A DNA stretch of 64,000 nt from Prinia subflava. Taxonomy: Eukaryota; Chordata; Aves; Passeriformes; Cisticolidae. The DNA is taken from positions 69,244,322 through 69,308,321 of the forward strand of contig NC_086250.1 in the NCBI RefSeq assembly GCF_021018805.1, given 5' to 3'. Made by a program: the position numbers and the translations under genes. Positions 36,606-47,466 of this stretch are shown piece by piece (the first letter of the stretch is position 1; each line of letters begins with the position of its first letter). The notes below the pieces were generated by a model that was not told the DNA's origin, did not search any database, and saw nothing but the letters and a program-made list of their open reading frames with translations.

Positions 36606-37482
36606 TCTGAATCACTCTATGGAAGTGGGTATCTCTCTTCCTACAGAAAACTCTGGTAACAGAAGGAACCCAGAAGCAGCCTAAATGAACAGCTCAATGT
36701 ATTCGGGGTAAATCCAGGCAATTCTCAGATTTTTGCCATCTCTCCCTTATGTCGTATCCTTTCCACACCCCTTACTCGCCTGTCCAAATATGTCATTAAC
36801 CCATAAATGGGCATTTTCTAACAGTTACAACAAAAGATGATCTGTGTCCTGAAATGACTGCTCTATTCCTTTCTGGCTCTATTCCCTGATAACTTTACAA
36901 ATAGTTTTCAGCTCATTCCTGAAATACATCTTGACCCTTGTACTTCTTTTCTCTCTCTCTCTTACTCACCCAATCCCATTCCCCTCCCTTTTTCTTACAC
37001 AGTCTGTTGCTCATAACTGGGGCTAAAACAGGTTTGGAAACAACCTGTACCAAAGAATCTTCCTTAAAAGAAGTAAGCAATAACTGAGGAACCATATTTT
37101 CTTTGGTGAGTTCCTACTTTTTTCCCACAATTTCTCACCTTGATAATACCTTCCTCAGAGTTCTGTGTTGAAGTGGTTAGGTCAGCACTCTGCTTAAATC
37201 TAACACAGGTATCTCAACCCTCTGCTTGCAGCTAAAGTGGAGCCATACCTTACACACAGCTCTTGATGGCAATCTTGTCAACCATTAATGTAAAAGGAAC
37301 AAGAATCCTGTTCCAAGAATTTGTGAGATTGACATCTAATTGTTTCCTCCATTTGGCTTTTGATTATTGTGCCCTCAGGGTTATTCAGGTACAGGCACAT
37401 CATCAAACTTCATTTCATTTGTCCTGTATTAATAATTTTTTATGGTAGTCAAGTATGCCATGGTTTATTGGAGCACTGCATG
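36606..37482. other. Unique non-coding sequence
   Basis: A CT-rich patch (TTCTCTCTCTCTCTTACTC) lies near 36950. Nothing else recognised. Confidence 0.5.
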
Positions 37483-37660
37483 TTTTTGAATGTATTTATC
37501 TTCACATCACTCCTGTGAGGAAATCAGGTACAGTCATTCCCATTTCACAGATTAAGAACCAAAGCACAGAAAGGAAAAACAACTTGCTGAACAACTGTGT
37601 CCTTGGCAGAGCAAGGACCCCAAAAGCCAAACCTGCCCTTTATTTCAGGGATTCATTTCT
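37483..37660 (+). mobile_element. MIR-like ancient SINE remnant
   Basis: 'TTATCTTCACATCACTCCTG', 'TGAGGAAATCAGGTACAGTC', 'ATTCCCATTTCACAGATTAA', 'GAACCAAAGCACAGAAAGG' and 'AACAACTTGCTGAACAACTG' are colinear with 'tcacaacaaccctgtgaggtaggtac...tattatccccattttacagatgaggaaactgaggcacagagaggttaagtgacttgccc'. This is the best-preserved MIR-like copy in the window. Confidence 0.68.
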
Positions 37661-38426
37661 ACTGTAATCCAAGATCCTTCCATAATCACGTGCTTCCAGG
37701 AGCTGAGATAAAGCACAAGCTACAATAAAATTTACCCTGAAAACCCAAGAATTTAGGTTTCTGTGGGTTTCTAGGTTTCTATAGACTGGGACACTTCAAT
37801 TCTCTTTTTGGTCCAACTCCGTATTTCCTTTTAAGAACCAAATGCTCCACATGTGTTCCCAAGACATCAACAACAAAATGTAGATGTTGCTCTAAAAAAT
37901 GGCTGCATACATCAAAGTGCCACCTTTCCCCCAATTCTTACTCTGACAGCTCATTTTCACAGAGAAGTGCCTCTTGTTCATCCTTATGTCTTTATCCCAA
38001 AAAACCCTCATCATCCACCTCATTCCTAGTGCTCTTTTTCCCATTCAAATTCTTTTCTTTATCCCCCTCCCTGCCCCACAAATCATTTTGTTGTACATGT
38101 AAGGTTTTGTTTTTAAACTCACACTGCTGTGGGTTATTCCCACAAGCTCTGGAAAAATGAGTCCTGCATTACAGGATGTGTGAACAAACTGGCCAGGTTA
38201 CAGAGCAGTAGCTCCAGGTTAAGTCACAATGTGTTCCCAAAACACCTGTTAGAGCTCTCCAAAACATTTCACTTGAAACAGCTTGCTGCAACACATAGAG
38301 ACCTTTCCAGAAACATGCTCACCTGGGAAATTCCTGGTGCTGGTGCTGTGGCTTGTCTAAATAATAACCACCTCTCTGCAATGCTAAACTTTATCTCTGA
38401 ATGTTTCAACAATGATGTACAATACT
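37661..38426. other. Unique non-coding sequence
   Basis: No repeat family named. A 99-codon frame (38129-38428) runs into the poly(A) and has no recognisable domain. Confidence 0.45.
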
Positions 38427-38448
38427 AAAAAAAAAAAAAAAAAAAAAA
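38427..38448. repeat. Poly(A) run, 22 nt
   Basis: A 22-nt homopolymer followed by CCACAAACC. No retroposed body identified upstream. Confidence 0.95.
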
Positions 38449-38469
38449 CCACAAACCTAAAAAGGCTGG

Positions 38470-38900
38470 GTTCTGTCTTTTAGTTTTAATTTATTTTTTT
38501 ATTATAGATGGGCTGTGGATAGGTGGGTTAATCTGGAGATATCTCCAGGCATTTGGTAATACCAATTTAACATAGCTCTGTCTGCATTTTATCTCAGCCG
38601 AGATGCTAAATTAAACATGCATTTAAAAATAATGGCATCTGAACAGGGTGTCTCATTCTATTTTAGCCGGCTGCAGTATTTTGTTATGTTTGCATGTTAC
38701 TCTGTAAATGTTTGTGTTCCTTATCCTGATTACAGATGCAATTTTACAGCCTGTTTATTGATTTTAAAACTTTAGAATACCATCAACATCGGCCATAAGG
38801 AACCTCATTTGTCTGGCAAGAGATTGCAGAAGGAATTTTAGACCTGATTAATTTGGTCTTGTGTTGCTTTTCCACTTGAACTTGTAATAGGAAGGCTACA
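38470..38900. other. Candidate conserved non-coding element
   Basis: Inference only. About 430 bp of non-repetitive sequence with balanced texture, several homeodomain-like or Sox/Oct-like words (ATTTGCATGTTA-like 'GTTTGCATGTTAC' near 38688, 'CTGATTAATTTGG' near 38843) and a long stretch without recognisable repeats, bordered by simple repeats. This is how conserved enhancers in vertebrate gene deserts often look. It needs a cross-species alignment. Confidence 0.25.
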
Positions 38901-39248
38901 TTTTCATTGTATTGTTTGTATTTGTAAAAAGCCAGTGCATCACACTGCTGTATTTAAACACATGTAAGATTTTTTTCCTTTCTTATTCATTTTAGTTATC
39001 TTGTATAAACAGTTTGAAATAAATAAGTGTACACATGAAAATAGATAAGAATTCACAAGGTTCTGTTAAAGAAACACACACAATTAAATATGTGCTGTAT
39101 TTCTCCCTGTAAATAACAAATCTAAATAATAGTGCATTTTTGATATTCAGTCATAACCACAGGAGTTAGGTCACTTTAAATTTTGCCTGAGTAAAGAGTC
39201 CATGATCTGACCAAAGAATTAAATTAGAATGATATTAAGCATTAACAG

Positions 39249-39387
39249 TACACACACACACAAAAACAACAACAACAACAACAACAAAACCCAAACCAAC
39301 CAACCAACCAAAAACAAAAACAACCCAAAAAACCAAACCAAACAAATAAACAAACAAACACAAAAAACACAAAAAACCAAACAAAAC

Positions 39388-39419
<32 letters not shown>

Positions 39420-39450
39420 AGAACCAACCAACCAAACAAACAAAGAACCT
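39249..39450. repeat. A/C-only low-complexity tract
   Basis: About 200 bp made almost wholly of A and C on the plus strand, with a single T and no G for about 170 bp. It starts as (CA)n, passes to (AAC)n, then mixed CCAA and AAAAC/AACA units. It generates spurious Asn/Lys/Gln-rich and Phe/Val/Leu-rich frames on both strands. Confidence 0.96.
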
Positions 39451-40727
39451 CACCAACTTCTTGAAGGACACATCTCAGGCTGGAGTCTAAGCCAAGAATC
39501 ACTGATTTAGAACTCATAACAATCCTGTGGACCAAGAATCATCCCACTTTACAGAGAAGACCAAACCCCACATTTAAAAACTCCTTTACCCAACACCTAC
39601 AAATTCATTGTTACCATTGGGTGAATGAAGAGTTCACAAATTCTTTACAGGAGCCACAAGAGCAGCAAACAGCACACCATGCCCAAGGCTATAGATCTAA
39701 TGTTAAATAATCTTTGCAGGGTATTTGATACAATAAGTGACAAATAAATATTTATCTGGAAAGCTTTTATGTTGTTTTTAGCAGATTATTCTCCAAACCA
39801 CAGCCTGGACTGCAGTAATATTACAGGTAAATAGAGTTGGAAGTTCATGAGGTCAGGGGGTTCCTGTGAGGTGCAAGATCTCTTGGCTGCCTAATGTTAG
39901 ACGTTAATACATCTTTCTTCTAAGTTCAGTGCTTATGCCCTGGAAACCCCATTACTGGAAAAATATAAGGGATAAGATCTTTTCCCAACTTTTCTCAGAC
40001 AAAACCGACTGTTTTTTAAACGATTTCATATTCACTGTAGAAAAGTTGGCCAACTGGACTTGTCCAGGGCCAGGGAAAAAAAACAAGTAAATAATTTCAA
40101 GAACGAAAGCTATTAAATGATTGACAATATTTTCAATTAATGTTACCTAGAAATATTTAAATTTTTTATATTAAAACTGACTGATATATCAGCCATTATA
40201 AAGAGAAATAAAGCTCTTCTAATGAAAAGAAAACGAGAGATTGAAACTATTTCAGAAGTTGAATTTTTTGTAGGAATTACTGTTAAACTTAAAAAAATCA
40301 TTTTCCCATTTTATCTGAGAGCAATCATAATTTATGCAACATCATTCCAGAATTCAGTCTGAAATAGATTGATATTTCTAAGAGAAATTAAAATTTCCTC
40401 TATTACACTGTAAACAGTGTGTTTTCTTTGTTTATAGCAAAGAGGTAGGATTCCATCTCAGCATGGTCTTACAAAACTGAAAATCACTCTTTTGAGCAGC
40501 ACTCTAGTGTTCCTGGTTTTCCAAGAGAAGATAACACATGGTTTGGCCATTTTAGGACACTTTATGAAAATCATCTTATCTCTAAAAGTCCTTAGCTAAT
40601 GAGACTTCCACAAAGTCCAACTGGAGACCAAAAAGGCTGAAGTGATCAGCTCTGTGCAAAGAGAGTTCACAGATTGAGGATTCTTCTGCTTTCCCACACC
40701 CAAGTGTACAAACTGATATAGCAGCAA
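39451..40727. other. Unique non-coding sequence
   Basis: A weak MIR-like word order lies at 39510-39600 (CATAACAATCCTGTGGACC, CCCACTTTACAGAGAAGAC), too short to call. The rest is AT-rich unique sequence. Confidence 0.45.
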
Positions 40728-40741
40728 ATACATTGATTTTA
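40728..40741 (+). repeat. 14-bp direct repeat, left copy (target-site duplication)
   Basis: ATACATTGATTTTA, identical to 40855-40868. It ends exactly where the inverted-duplicate segment begins at 40742, as expected of a target-site duplication. Confidence 0.9.
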
Positions 40742-40852
40742 AATTAATGTTTTAAAGAATATTTCCTGCTATTCCACTACCAACTAAACACTTGAATAAC
40801 TTTGTTATATATTTATAACAAACCCCACGTCCAATGTTTTAATTAAAGGGCT
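40742..40852 (+). repeat. 111-bp inverted duplicate, arm 1 (inserted copy)
   Basis: Aligned against the reverse complement of 42706-42816, 103 of 111 positions match with no gap (about 93%). Mismatches are scattered, with a small cluster of three around 40829-40833. Homology starts at the first base after the left 14-bp direct repeat and ends 2 nt before the right one. The ends (AATTAATG... and ...AAGGGCT) show no terminal inverted repeats and no poly(A) tail. A near-palindrome, TTGTTATATATTTATAACAA, sits inside the segment. I read this arm as the inserted copy because only it has flanking direct repeats. Confidence 0.92.
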
Positions 40853-40854
40853 AC

Positions 40855-40868
40855 ATACATTGATTTTA
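40855..40868 (+). repeat. 14-bp direct repeat, right copy (target-site duplication)
   Basis: ATACATTGATTTTA, a perfect match to 40728-40741. The dinucleotide AC (40853-40854) separates it from the end of the duplicated segment. Confidence 0.9.
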
Positions 40869-41397
40869 GGTTGCTTTCTTAGTTGACAGCTTTAGAAAAG
40901 GTTACAATGTGAAAACTCAGGGGTAGTTGGAAGCCAAAATTCTCATTTTGTCAACAATTTCTGTTTCTGGAGAGATTCCAGGTGCATCAACTTCACCTTG
41001 AGCAAAAAAGATTCTTTTGAGTAATCTCAGAAAACCATCAGGCTCTAAACAAGAGTCAGTGAGGTGTGACCAAGCAAAACAGGAAAAATTACTGAAAAGG
41101 GAAGGGAAGAGTGCCACAGAGAGTGATGGGAAAGAATAAAATAACAAACAATGGGGAGAAGTATACCCTAATGCTGAACACTAGAACTAAGATGAAAACG
41201 CCCTTGCATAAAACACTGGGCAGAGTAGAGTAGTAAGCAGAGGACTCCTACAGAATTTGGAGTATTTCTCTAGCCTAGAAAAAGGTCTACACCAGCAAAG
41301 AGATGAAAAATTTGGGTTAAAGGTCACATGTGGTCAAAAACAGACCAAATTCAAAAGAGATCTAATCATTGTGGAGTCTTCATCTTTGGAGAGAGTG
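40869..41397. other. Unique sequence between the inverted arms
   Basis: No named repeat. It contains a purine-rich patch near 41095-41165 and forms part of the 1.85-kb spacer between the inverted arms. Confidence 0.5.
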
Positions 41398-41492
41398 AAA
41401 ACCTGACTGGACACTGTCCTCAGCAACCTGCTCTGAGCATAAAGCTGGATGGGAGAGTTCCAGAGGTTCTCTCCAACCTCAGCCACCTTGGA
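41398..41492 (+). mobile_element. CR1 LINE 3' fragment (third subfamily)
   Basis: 'AAAACCTGACTGGACACTGT', 'CCTCAGCAACCTGCTCTGAG', 'TTCCAGAGGTTCTCTCCAAC' and 'CTCAGCCACCTT' match the CR1 tail 'ctggacacggtcctgggcaacctgctct...ctccagaggtcccttccaacctcaacc'. The 'ccagaggt' wording pairs it with the copy at 36508. It lies inside the spacer of the inverted duplication. Confidence 0.85.
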
Positions 41493-42705
41493 CTTCCGTG
41501 CCTGACCTCAACATGTGCTGTTTTTGTTTTGTTTTCCTATAAAGACCAACCTCTCCACACTGGAGAGCTGCATTCCCTTTGGACAGGGATGTCCATCTGC
41601 CTTTAATTGTGTGGCCAGGAGGAGTGAATTTCCTTTAAAAGTCCACTGCCTGTGGCAGCACTTATGTAGATGCACAATTTTCATTAATATGGGCTCTGGA
41701 ATTCAATCAAGATATTCCAGAGGCAAGCTTGGCTTCATTCTGCTCTGGAAATAGCATAAGTGACACCGGTAGATAAGTATCAGGCCTGGCATATTTTCAA
41801 ACACTCTGATAGTGATAATAAGAATGTAGTATAACTCAGACCTCCTGTGTAACTTCACTGAAATCAATGAGATACATAACACAAACACAATCCTGTGAGG
41901 AGGAGTCTCAAATCTGTCACTGAACATTCCTGACATGAGGAATCAAAAGAAATGGGTCCCCTCCACCAGAGCTTCCTAGGCAGAGCTTCCCCATCAAAAT
42001 CACAGAGGATGTTCCACTGAATGTTGGACACTGCTCACCAAAATGCTCATGTTCTGTAATCATGGTTCAGATTTCAAAGGAGACACAAAACAATGTGGCT
42101 GTCACCCCTTATTTGCTGTTGTGGTATTCAAACATCAGATCCTTTCAAAAAAGGAGATACTGCTACATTCCACATGATGGCAGGAGATCTGTTTTTCTTA
42201 CTGCAAAACCAGAGCTTGCAGTTTAAGATTGTCCTATTAAATATGGCAAGATAAGCAATCTCCCATATTCTCCAAGCTGTTTTATAATAATGTGTTCTCA
42301 AGACATACTCAAAAAGGACAATTCTTCTTTGTATATAAAAAAATCCCTCCAAACATGCTGAAATAATTTTGCAAAGTTTACCTAAATGATTAAATAAGTG
42401 CTTTGTAAAATAATACATACAAGTCAACTGGTATTTCCAGGCAAATTTACAATGCTTACCTTGTTTTTGTTGTACATAATTAGGTTAACCTGCTTTAGAA
42501 TTTTCTATATATTGTTCTTTATGCTGTCCTTGTTTTTATTAAGAAAGAGGAACTTTCAGGAGCAATTTAGTAAAACTGATTTCAGATTTTTTTTATACGA
42601 GAATTTTCTGCTTATTTTTTTAACTGAAGAAATGTTGGAAACACTAGGATTGCTTTTTCCTGGAGGTTAATGGACCTTACTATGACTTTTCTGGAGTGCC
42701 TTTGG
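41493..42705. other. Unique sequence between the inverted arms
   Basis: No coding signal seen. Frames of up to 99 codons on either strand lack domains. Nothing named. Confidence 0.45.
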
Positions 42706-42816
42706 AGCCCTTGAATTAAAACATCGAACATGGGGTTTGTTATAAATATATAACAAAGATGTTCAAGTGTTTAGTAGGTAGTGGAATACCAGGAAATATT
42801 CTTTAAAACATTAATT
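42706..42816 (-). repeat. 111-bp inverted duplicate, arm 2 (probable donor)
   Basis: Reverse-complement partner of 40742-40852. No direct repeat is visible at its borders (AACACTAT outside, CCAAAGGC inside, reading the minus strand), so it looks like the original locus from which arm 1 was copied. The alternative is that both are copies of an unnamed short repeat family. Confidence 0.9.
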
Positions 42817-44620
42817 ATAGTGTTTATCCTTTACTTTCTTGAGTGAGATTATGTTATTATTATTTTTTATCCTTTACCAGCCATCTGCTATTTATATAAA
42901 TGAAAAATAAGGACAAAATCAACCCCAAAATTTTATATTTAAAAACATGTTTCATTGTTTGCTCATATATTGTAAGAAAAAAGCAGGAAAAAACCTCACA
43001 TGAATTCTTGTTTTTCCCTGCTATGCAGCTCATCTTTAAGCAATATACATGAATCATTAAATAATTATGCAAGAGTATGTTCTGCTAAAATGTGCACCCA
43101 GTTCATCCTGTGTTGTTTTCTACCTGGGAGTGCCCAATTCTTTTGGCACATTCCTCTTCCTTAACTTGATTTTAAGGCCAGAAAACAATCATAATATGAT
43201 ATCTTGATATCACTCCTGATATTACCTGTATCGAGTTTTTTACAAGACTGCTTAATGAGACAACAAAATCAGGTGGTGGGCAGCCACTGGCAGAAGTTAT
43301 TTAGACACTAAAGACACCTTAAGAGACAGGTAAAACATATCATTCCATCATTTTCATGTATGAAATCAATTTTCATGGACTTTTTTTCTGCTTCAAGTGT
43401 CAGCCCCACAAGTGACTGGGCTGAAGCTGTGGGTGCAGAAGGAGCAGCGATGGTTCCACGGCTCCTCCTGACACAGAGAGGGGAAGGAGCAGATTTTCAG
43501 CAAGTGTTTCACCCAGAATCAGTGTCAGCAGCAGCCTGGACAGGGTGACATCCCCCCACCAGGCAGAGGGAGCCAGGAGACAGACACCAGCCTGGGAACT
43601 CTGCTTGGCTCTGCTGGAGCTGCACCATGGGCACTCCTTCCCTAGGGTATCCCCAGCTTTTAGGCTATGGAAATGTAGAGTTCTGGGGATTAGTTGGTGC
43701 TTGAGAAAACATAGAGGCAATATTCTTAAAATTTACTTTTAATGGCTCTAAATATATCCTCTCAAATCCAACAAAAGAGGAGATATTCCCCTTTGGTTTT
43801 ATAACGCAGCCAGCAGAGTGGAGCACGCTGCTTAAAGCATAAGTCCATCAAAGGCTGGCACCTCCTTGCTTAATAAACCTTTCTCTTTGTGTATTTGACT
43901 CATATTTGATCACTTTAACTGCATTTGAGTACTGTTAGCTCTGGGGAGACAACTCAGCTTTTGGCTCAGAGATCAGGAACGGAACTGCAGGATCATTTCA
44001 ATTATAATATCTCTGGTATTGATGATGAATGATACTCAAGAAAGAAAACAAAAACCTGAGCATGATAGCATAGTTTTAACTTGTAACATGAACAGATGCC
44101 GTCTGTGAACTTTGAGACTTAATAGCAATGGAATGCCACATTATTATTTTCCAATACTTTCTGAGGAAGAATTTCCCTGAATGAGTGCTGATGACAATTT
44201 AGAAAAACATTTTTGGACCTATCAGTGCCTAAAGTGCAGTATCAGCTAGCCAAGCACATTCACTTTGCAACTCTCCCTTGTTTGGTGCTCTGCAACTTTC
44301 TTTCAGCACATCTTTTAATTTGGGAGAAGAAACAATAATTATTTTCATAATAGATTCTAGTCTGTTTCATGTCCCTTCACTCAGGAACTACTACAAAATT
44401 TCTATGATTAACTTGTAAGCACTTGAAAGCAGTTTTAAATTTTGAACTCCTTTTATGCCCTCATCACCTTTTTTTTTTTACATACCTTTAGCTGATTTTG
44501 CTTTTGAAAAATCAAACTAAAAAAACTCCTCAGCAAACCCCTAAATTTTGAGCAGAAATAATCCCGGCCATGTCCCTTCAGTAAAAACAAGGGTGAATTT
44601 TGGAGAAAGTGGAGCAGCTC
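42817..44620. other. Unique sequence with a GC-richer patch
   Basis: The patch at about 43390-43680 is GC-richer, with overlapping domain-free frames on both strands (up to 106 codons). A small GATATC-rich palindromic area lies at 43198-43225. Confidence 0.45.
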
Positions 44621-44639
44621 TTTTTTTTTTTTTTTTTTT
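44621..44639. repeat. Poly(T) run, 19 nt
   Basis: A 19-nt T homopolymer. No associated element recognised. Confidence 0.95.
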
Positions 44640-46481
44640 AGGACAAATGTGATCTGGAAAATCCACAAATCAAAATGCTTATCTTGTGTTGGTGCCAGCA
44701 CAAAACACATGACTCCTTGGCAGATGAATGTCTACTGTAGGATGCATTATTAATCTATTTAGCCTCATGTGCTGGGCTGACCTACTTTACCTTATTCTTA
44801 ATAATGCACAGCACTGAAGCAATATTGACTCATATACTCATTTCTCATATACAATGAGGCATTAATAATACAGTAGGATTTTTGTTTTCATTTTTTTTTC
44901 TCTCCAAAGCAAAGATATGGTTAAATCAAATGGATCCTGATGTGAACATCAACAAATGAAACAGATTGGCCCTTGTACAAGTAAAATGATGTTTTACAGG
45001 GAAGGTATTTCATTCTGCTTCCCCTGACAGATGTTTCCTTAAATATGCTACTGCTATTTTTGTGTTGGGCAAGGTGGAGTTTCTGGTTTTGTTGGGCTTT
45101 ACTATGATTTTTCAAAGTAGTTTTTCTTACCTGCAACTAGAAAACAAATTAAAATAAAACAGAAAAATTGAGCATGTTTTAAATTGCATTGAAAAATCCT
45201 TCTAGAAAAACAAAACCTACAAAAATCCCTTGAAATTAATATTGTTAGAAGGTGCTATGTGACAAACAGGAGCCGATTCTGAGACAGTAAAATCAAAAAA
45301 CAACATAATTTATGTAAAATGAATAAATTTCTCCAAGGAGTTTGTTACCTCTTGAGCTAAAGAGATCAAATTCCTGATGAGGGAAACTGAAGAACAGAAA
45401 AATGAACATCATTGTGAATTTTGCTTTGTATTTATGGCAAACTAGAGGACAAATATTTTTCTACAAACAAATCATGTAAGTGAACTTGCTATTTTGGGTG
45501 AATAAATTTTAGAAGTTCCTTATCCCTTGCTATACTGCTTTTCACTCTTTTTAATTTCTAGGGTGAACCAGCAGATTCTGTTTAATGATGGGACACACTG
45601 CAGTGCTGAAATGCAAAAACTCAAATAGTTTCTACTTTCCTTCTGTATCAGGGTAACTTGCATCTAAAAAGCAACAACAATACAAGGCATCAGGATGTCC
45701 CTGGGCATACAAAACTAAGTTCAGACTTTTAACATATAACATTTAACCTATGATTTTTTGATTTCAAAGACATACACTGCAAATGTCAGTAGCTGCTCCT
45801 CTTGCACTGTGAAACTCATATGTAAGAAGCTACATTAATGTCCTTAACTCCTATCTTTTTATAATTTTTATAATTTTGAAACCAAATGCACTCAAGTAAA
45901 AAACAGTGTTGCACTAGTTTCAAATAAGGGAGCTTGGGATAAGAATCAACTCAGATAATCTGAGTTTATATTGATGTATTTTAATATACTGATTGTTTAT
46001 ATAATTAATTAAAAGGTACAACTGTTCTGCTATACCAAAATAATTAACAAGCTCTGTTAAGTGCTAATAATTTGGCCTTTTTTAATAAATGAGACCTCCT
46101 CCAACTTTTCAGCTTTAAGCTTTGGATAATACTTCAATTTGCTGTAGAGTTTCAAGAAAATTAGCTAATTAGTTTTTCAGAGATCTAATCAGTTGGATAT
46201 TGGCCTTTAAAAATGTTTGTACATGTACTATCATGACTTTTAAATCTCCATCGGTTTTAAAAGCCACCTTTAGCAGAAAACAATTTCTTTTTTCAAATAC
46301 CAGAATCAGTTGTTCTTACTGAAATATGGGAATATTTTTTTAATATGCAACCAGGAAACAAAATTTCGAATATTATGTGAATATAAACATCTCAAATAAA
46401 GGGAAAAGATTTAGGCAGTTTTCTCCAGCATAGTACTGAGAAATGTTCTGAATATTTTAAAACTACTATTTTAAAACTACC
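44640..46481. other. AT-rich unique sequence
   Basis: No gene or named repeat. The 45980-46290 part has conserved-element-like texture (AAATTAGCTAATTAG near 46159), by impression only. A 15-nt near-direct repeat (ATTTTAAAACTAC) lies at 46453-46480. Confidence 0.45.
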
Positions 46482-46516
46482 TTTTTTTTTTTTCTTTTTT
46501 TTTTCTTTTTTTTTTT
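46482..46516. repeat. T-rich tract
   Basis: 35 nt of T interrupted by two C residues. Confidence 0.95.
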
Positions 46517-47400
46517 AAACCAGTCCTTCGGTATTTTCTGCACTGATGTTTAGGGACATAAAAAACAGAATTTGAATGATTTACAAGAACTTCCAAAGGA
46601 TAGGACAGGGTCTTTATCAATTATACTTTATTTGATAAGACTGTGCCTCTGATTTAAATGCCCAGTGGCTGAAGTGATGGCACAAACACCTTGAGGCACT
46701 TGTGATTGTATATCCTTGCCAAGGGCATCCAATGAGTCAGATGAGGCCACTCTCATTCACTCAGGAGCAAACACTCAGGAGTTGGAAGTCTCTTTGAGAT
46801 TCCATGCCCTTCTTCCAGTGCCCCATCTCCTTCCTCAGTGGACCCAAAAGTCGATAAAATGTGTGAATGTTCCTGCGTCTCAAGGAAGGTCTGTCTTGGG
46901 GGACTTACACCTGGATGGGGGACTGGGATGGCCCCAGTGGGAACAGGAGAAGCTGTTAAAGGGCAGGAGAGGTGGGTTATATGAGGACTTCAGTCAGGTT
47001 TTAGCCTCCAAGGAGAATTATGCCTGCCTCTACATTAATTGTGGGGTACAACAATACAACTTGTAGGATGCTTCTATCTGCACATGCACACCGGAATGTG
47101 CAGTTATAGAAAGCACCTCTCCCTAATGTCATGTGAAAAATATTTGCCATATTGGGTGGGGGGAGGCTGTGTTTTATTCTAAAACAGAAGTGTTCCATTT
47201 GTGTCTCTTTTCCAAAAAACAATTGAAAGGCTTGAATCCATTCTGGTTTTAGAAAGCTGCATCCCTCTGTGATTCAGAGCAGGGACTCAAAAAAGCTTCT
47301 TGCCAGTCTATGGCTGTGAATAGCATGTGATCGAAATTGTCTTTGACCTACTCTATCTTCCCTTAGACTAATAATTCCTTAGACAGAAATAACTCCTTAG
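46517..47400. other. Unique non-coding sequence
   Basis: A GC-richer part at 46690-47000 carries a 116-codon frame (46716-47066) without recognisable domains. Nothing named. Confidence 0.45.
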
Positions 47401-47413
47401 GAAAGAAAGAAAG

Positions 47414-47465
<52 letters not shown>
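47401..47465. repeat. (AAAG)n leading into poly(A)52
   Basis: Three GAAA units (47401-47413) run into an uninterrupted A run of about 52 nt (47414-47465). No recognisable retroposed body precedes it. Runs of this length are prone to length error in sequencing and assembly. Confidence 0.95.

Positions 47466-47466
<1 letters not shown>

Noticed and set aside
39219..39535. Several overlapping frames on both strands, hydrophobic or Asn/Lys-rich
   Set aside because: They arise from the A/C-only tract, which lacks stop codons by composition.
40742..40852. Reading the 111-bp inverted pair as termini of one DNA transposon of about 2 kb
   Set aside because: The 14-bp direct repeats flank only arm 1 rather than the outer ends of both arms, and no transposase-like frame lies between the arms.
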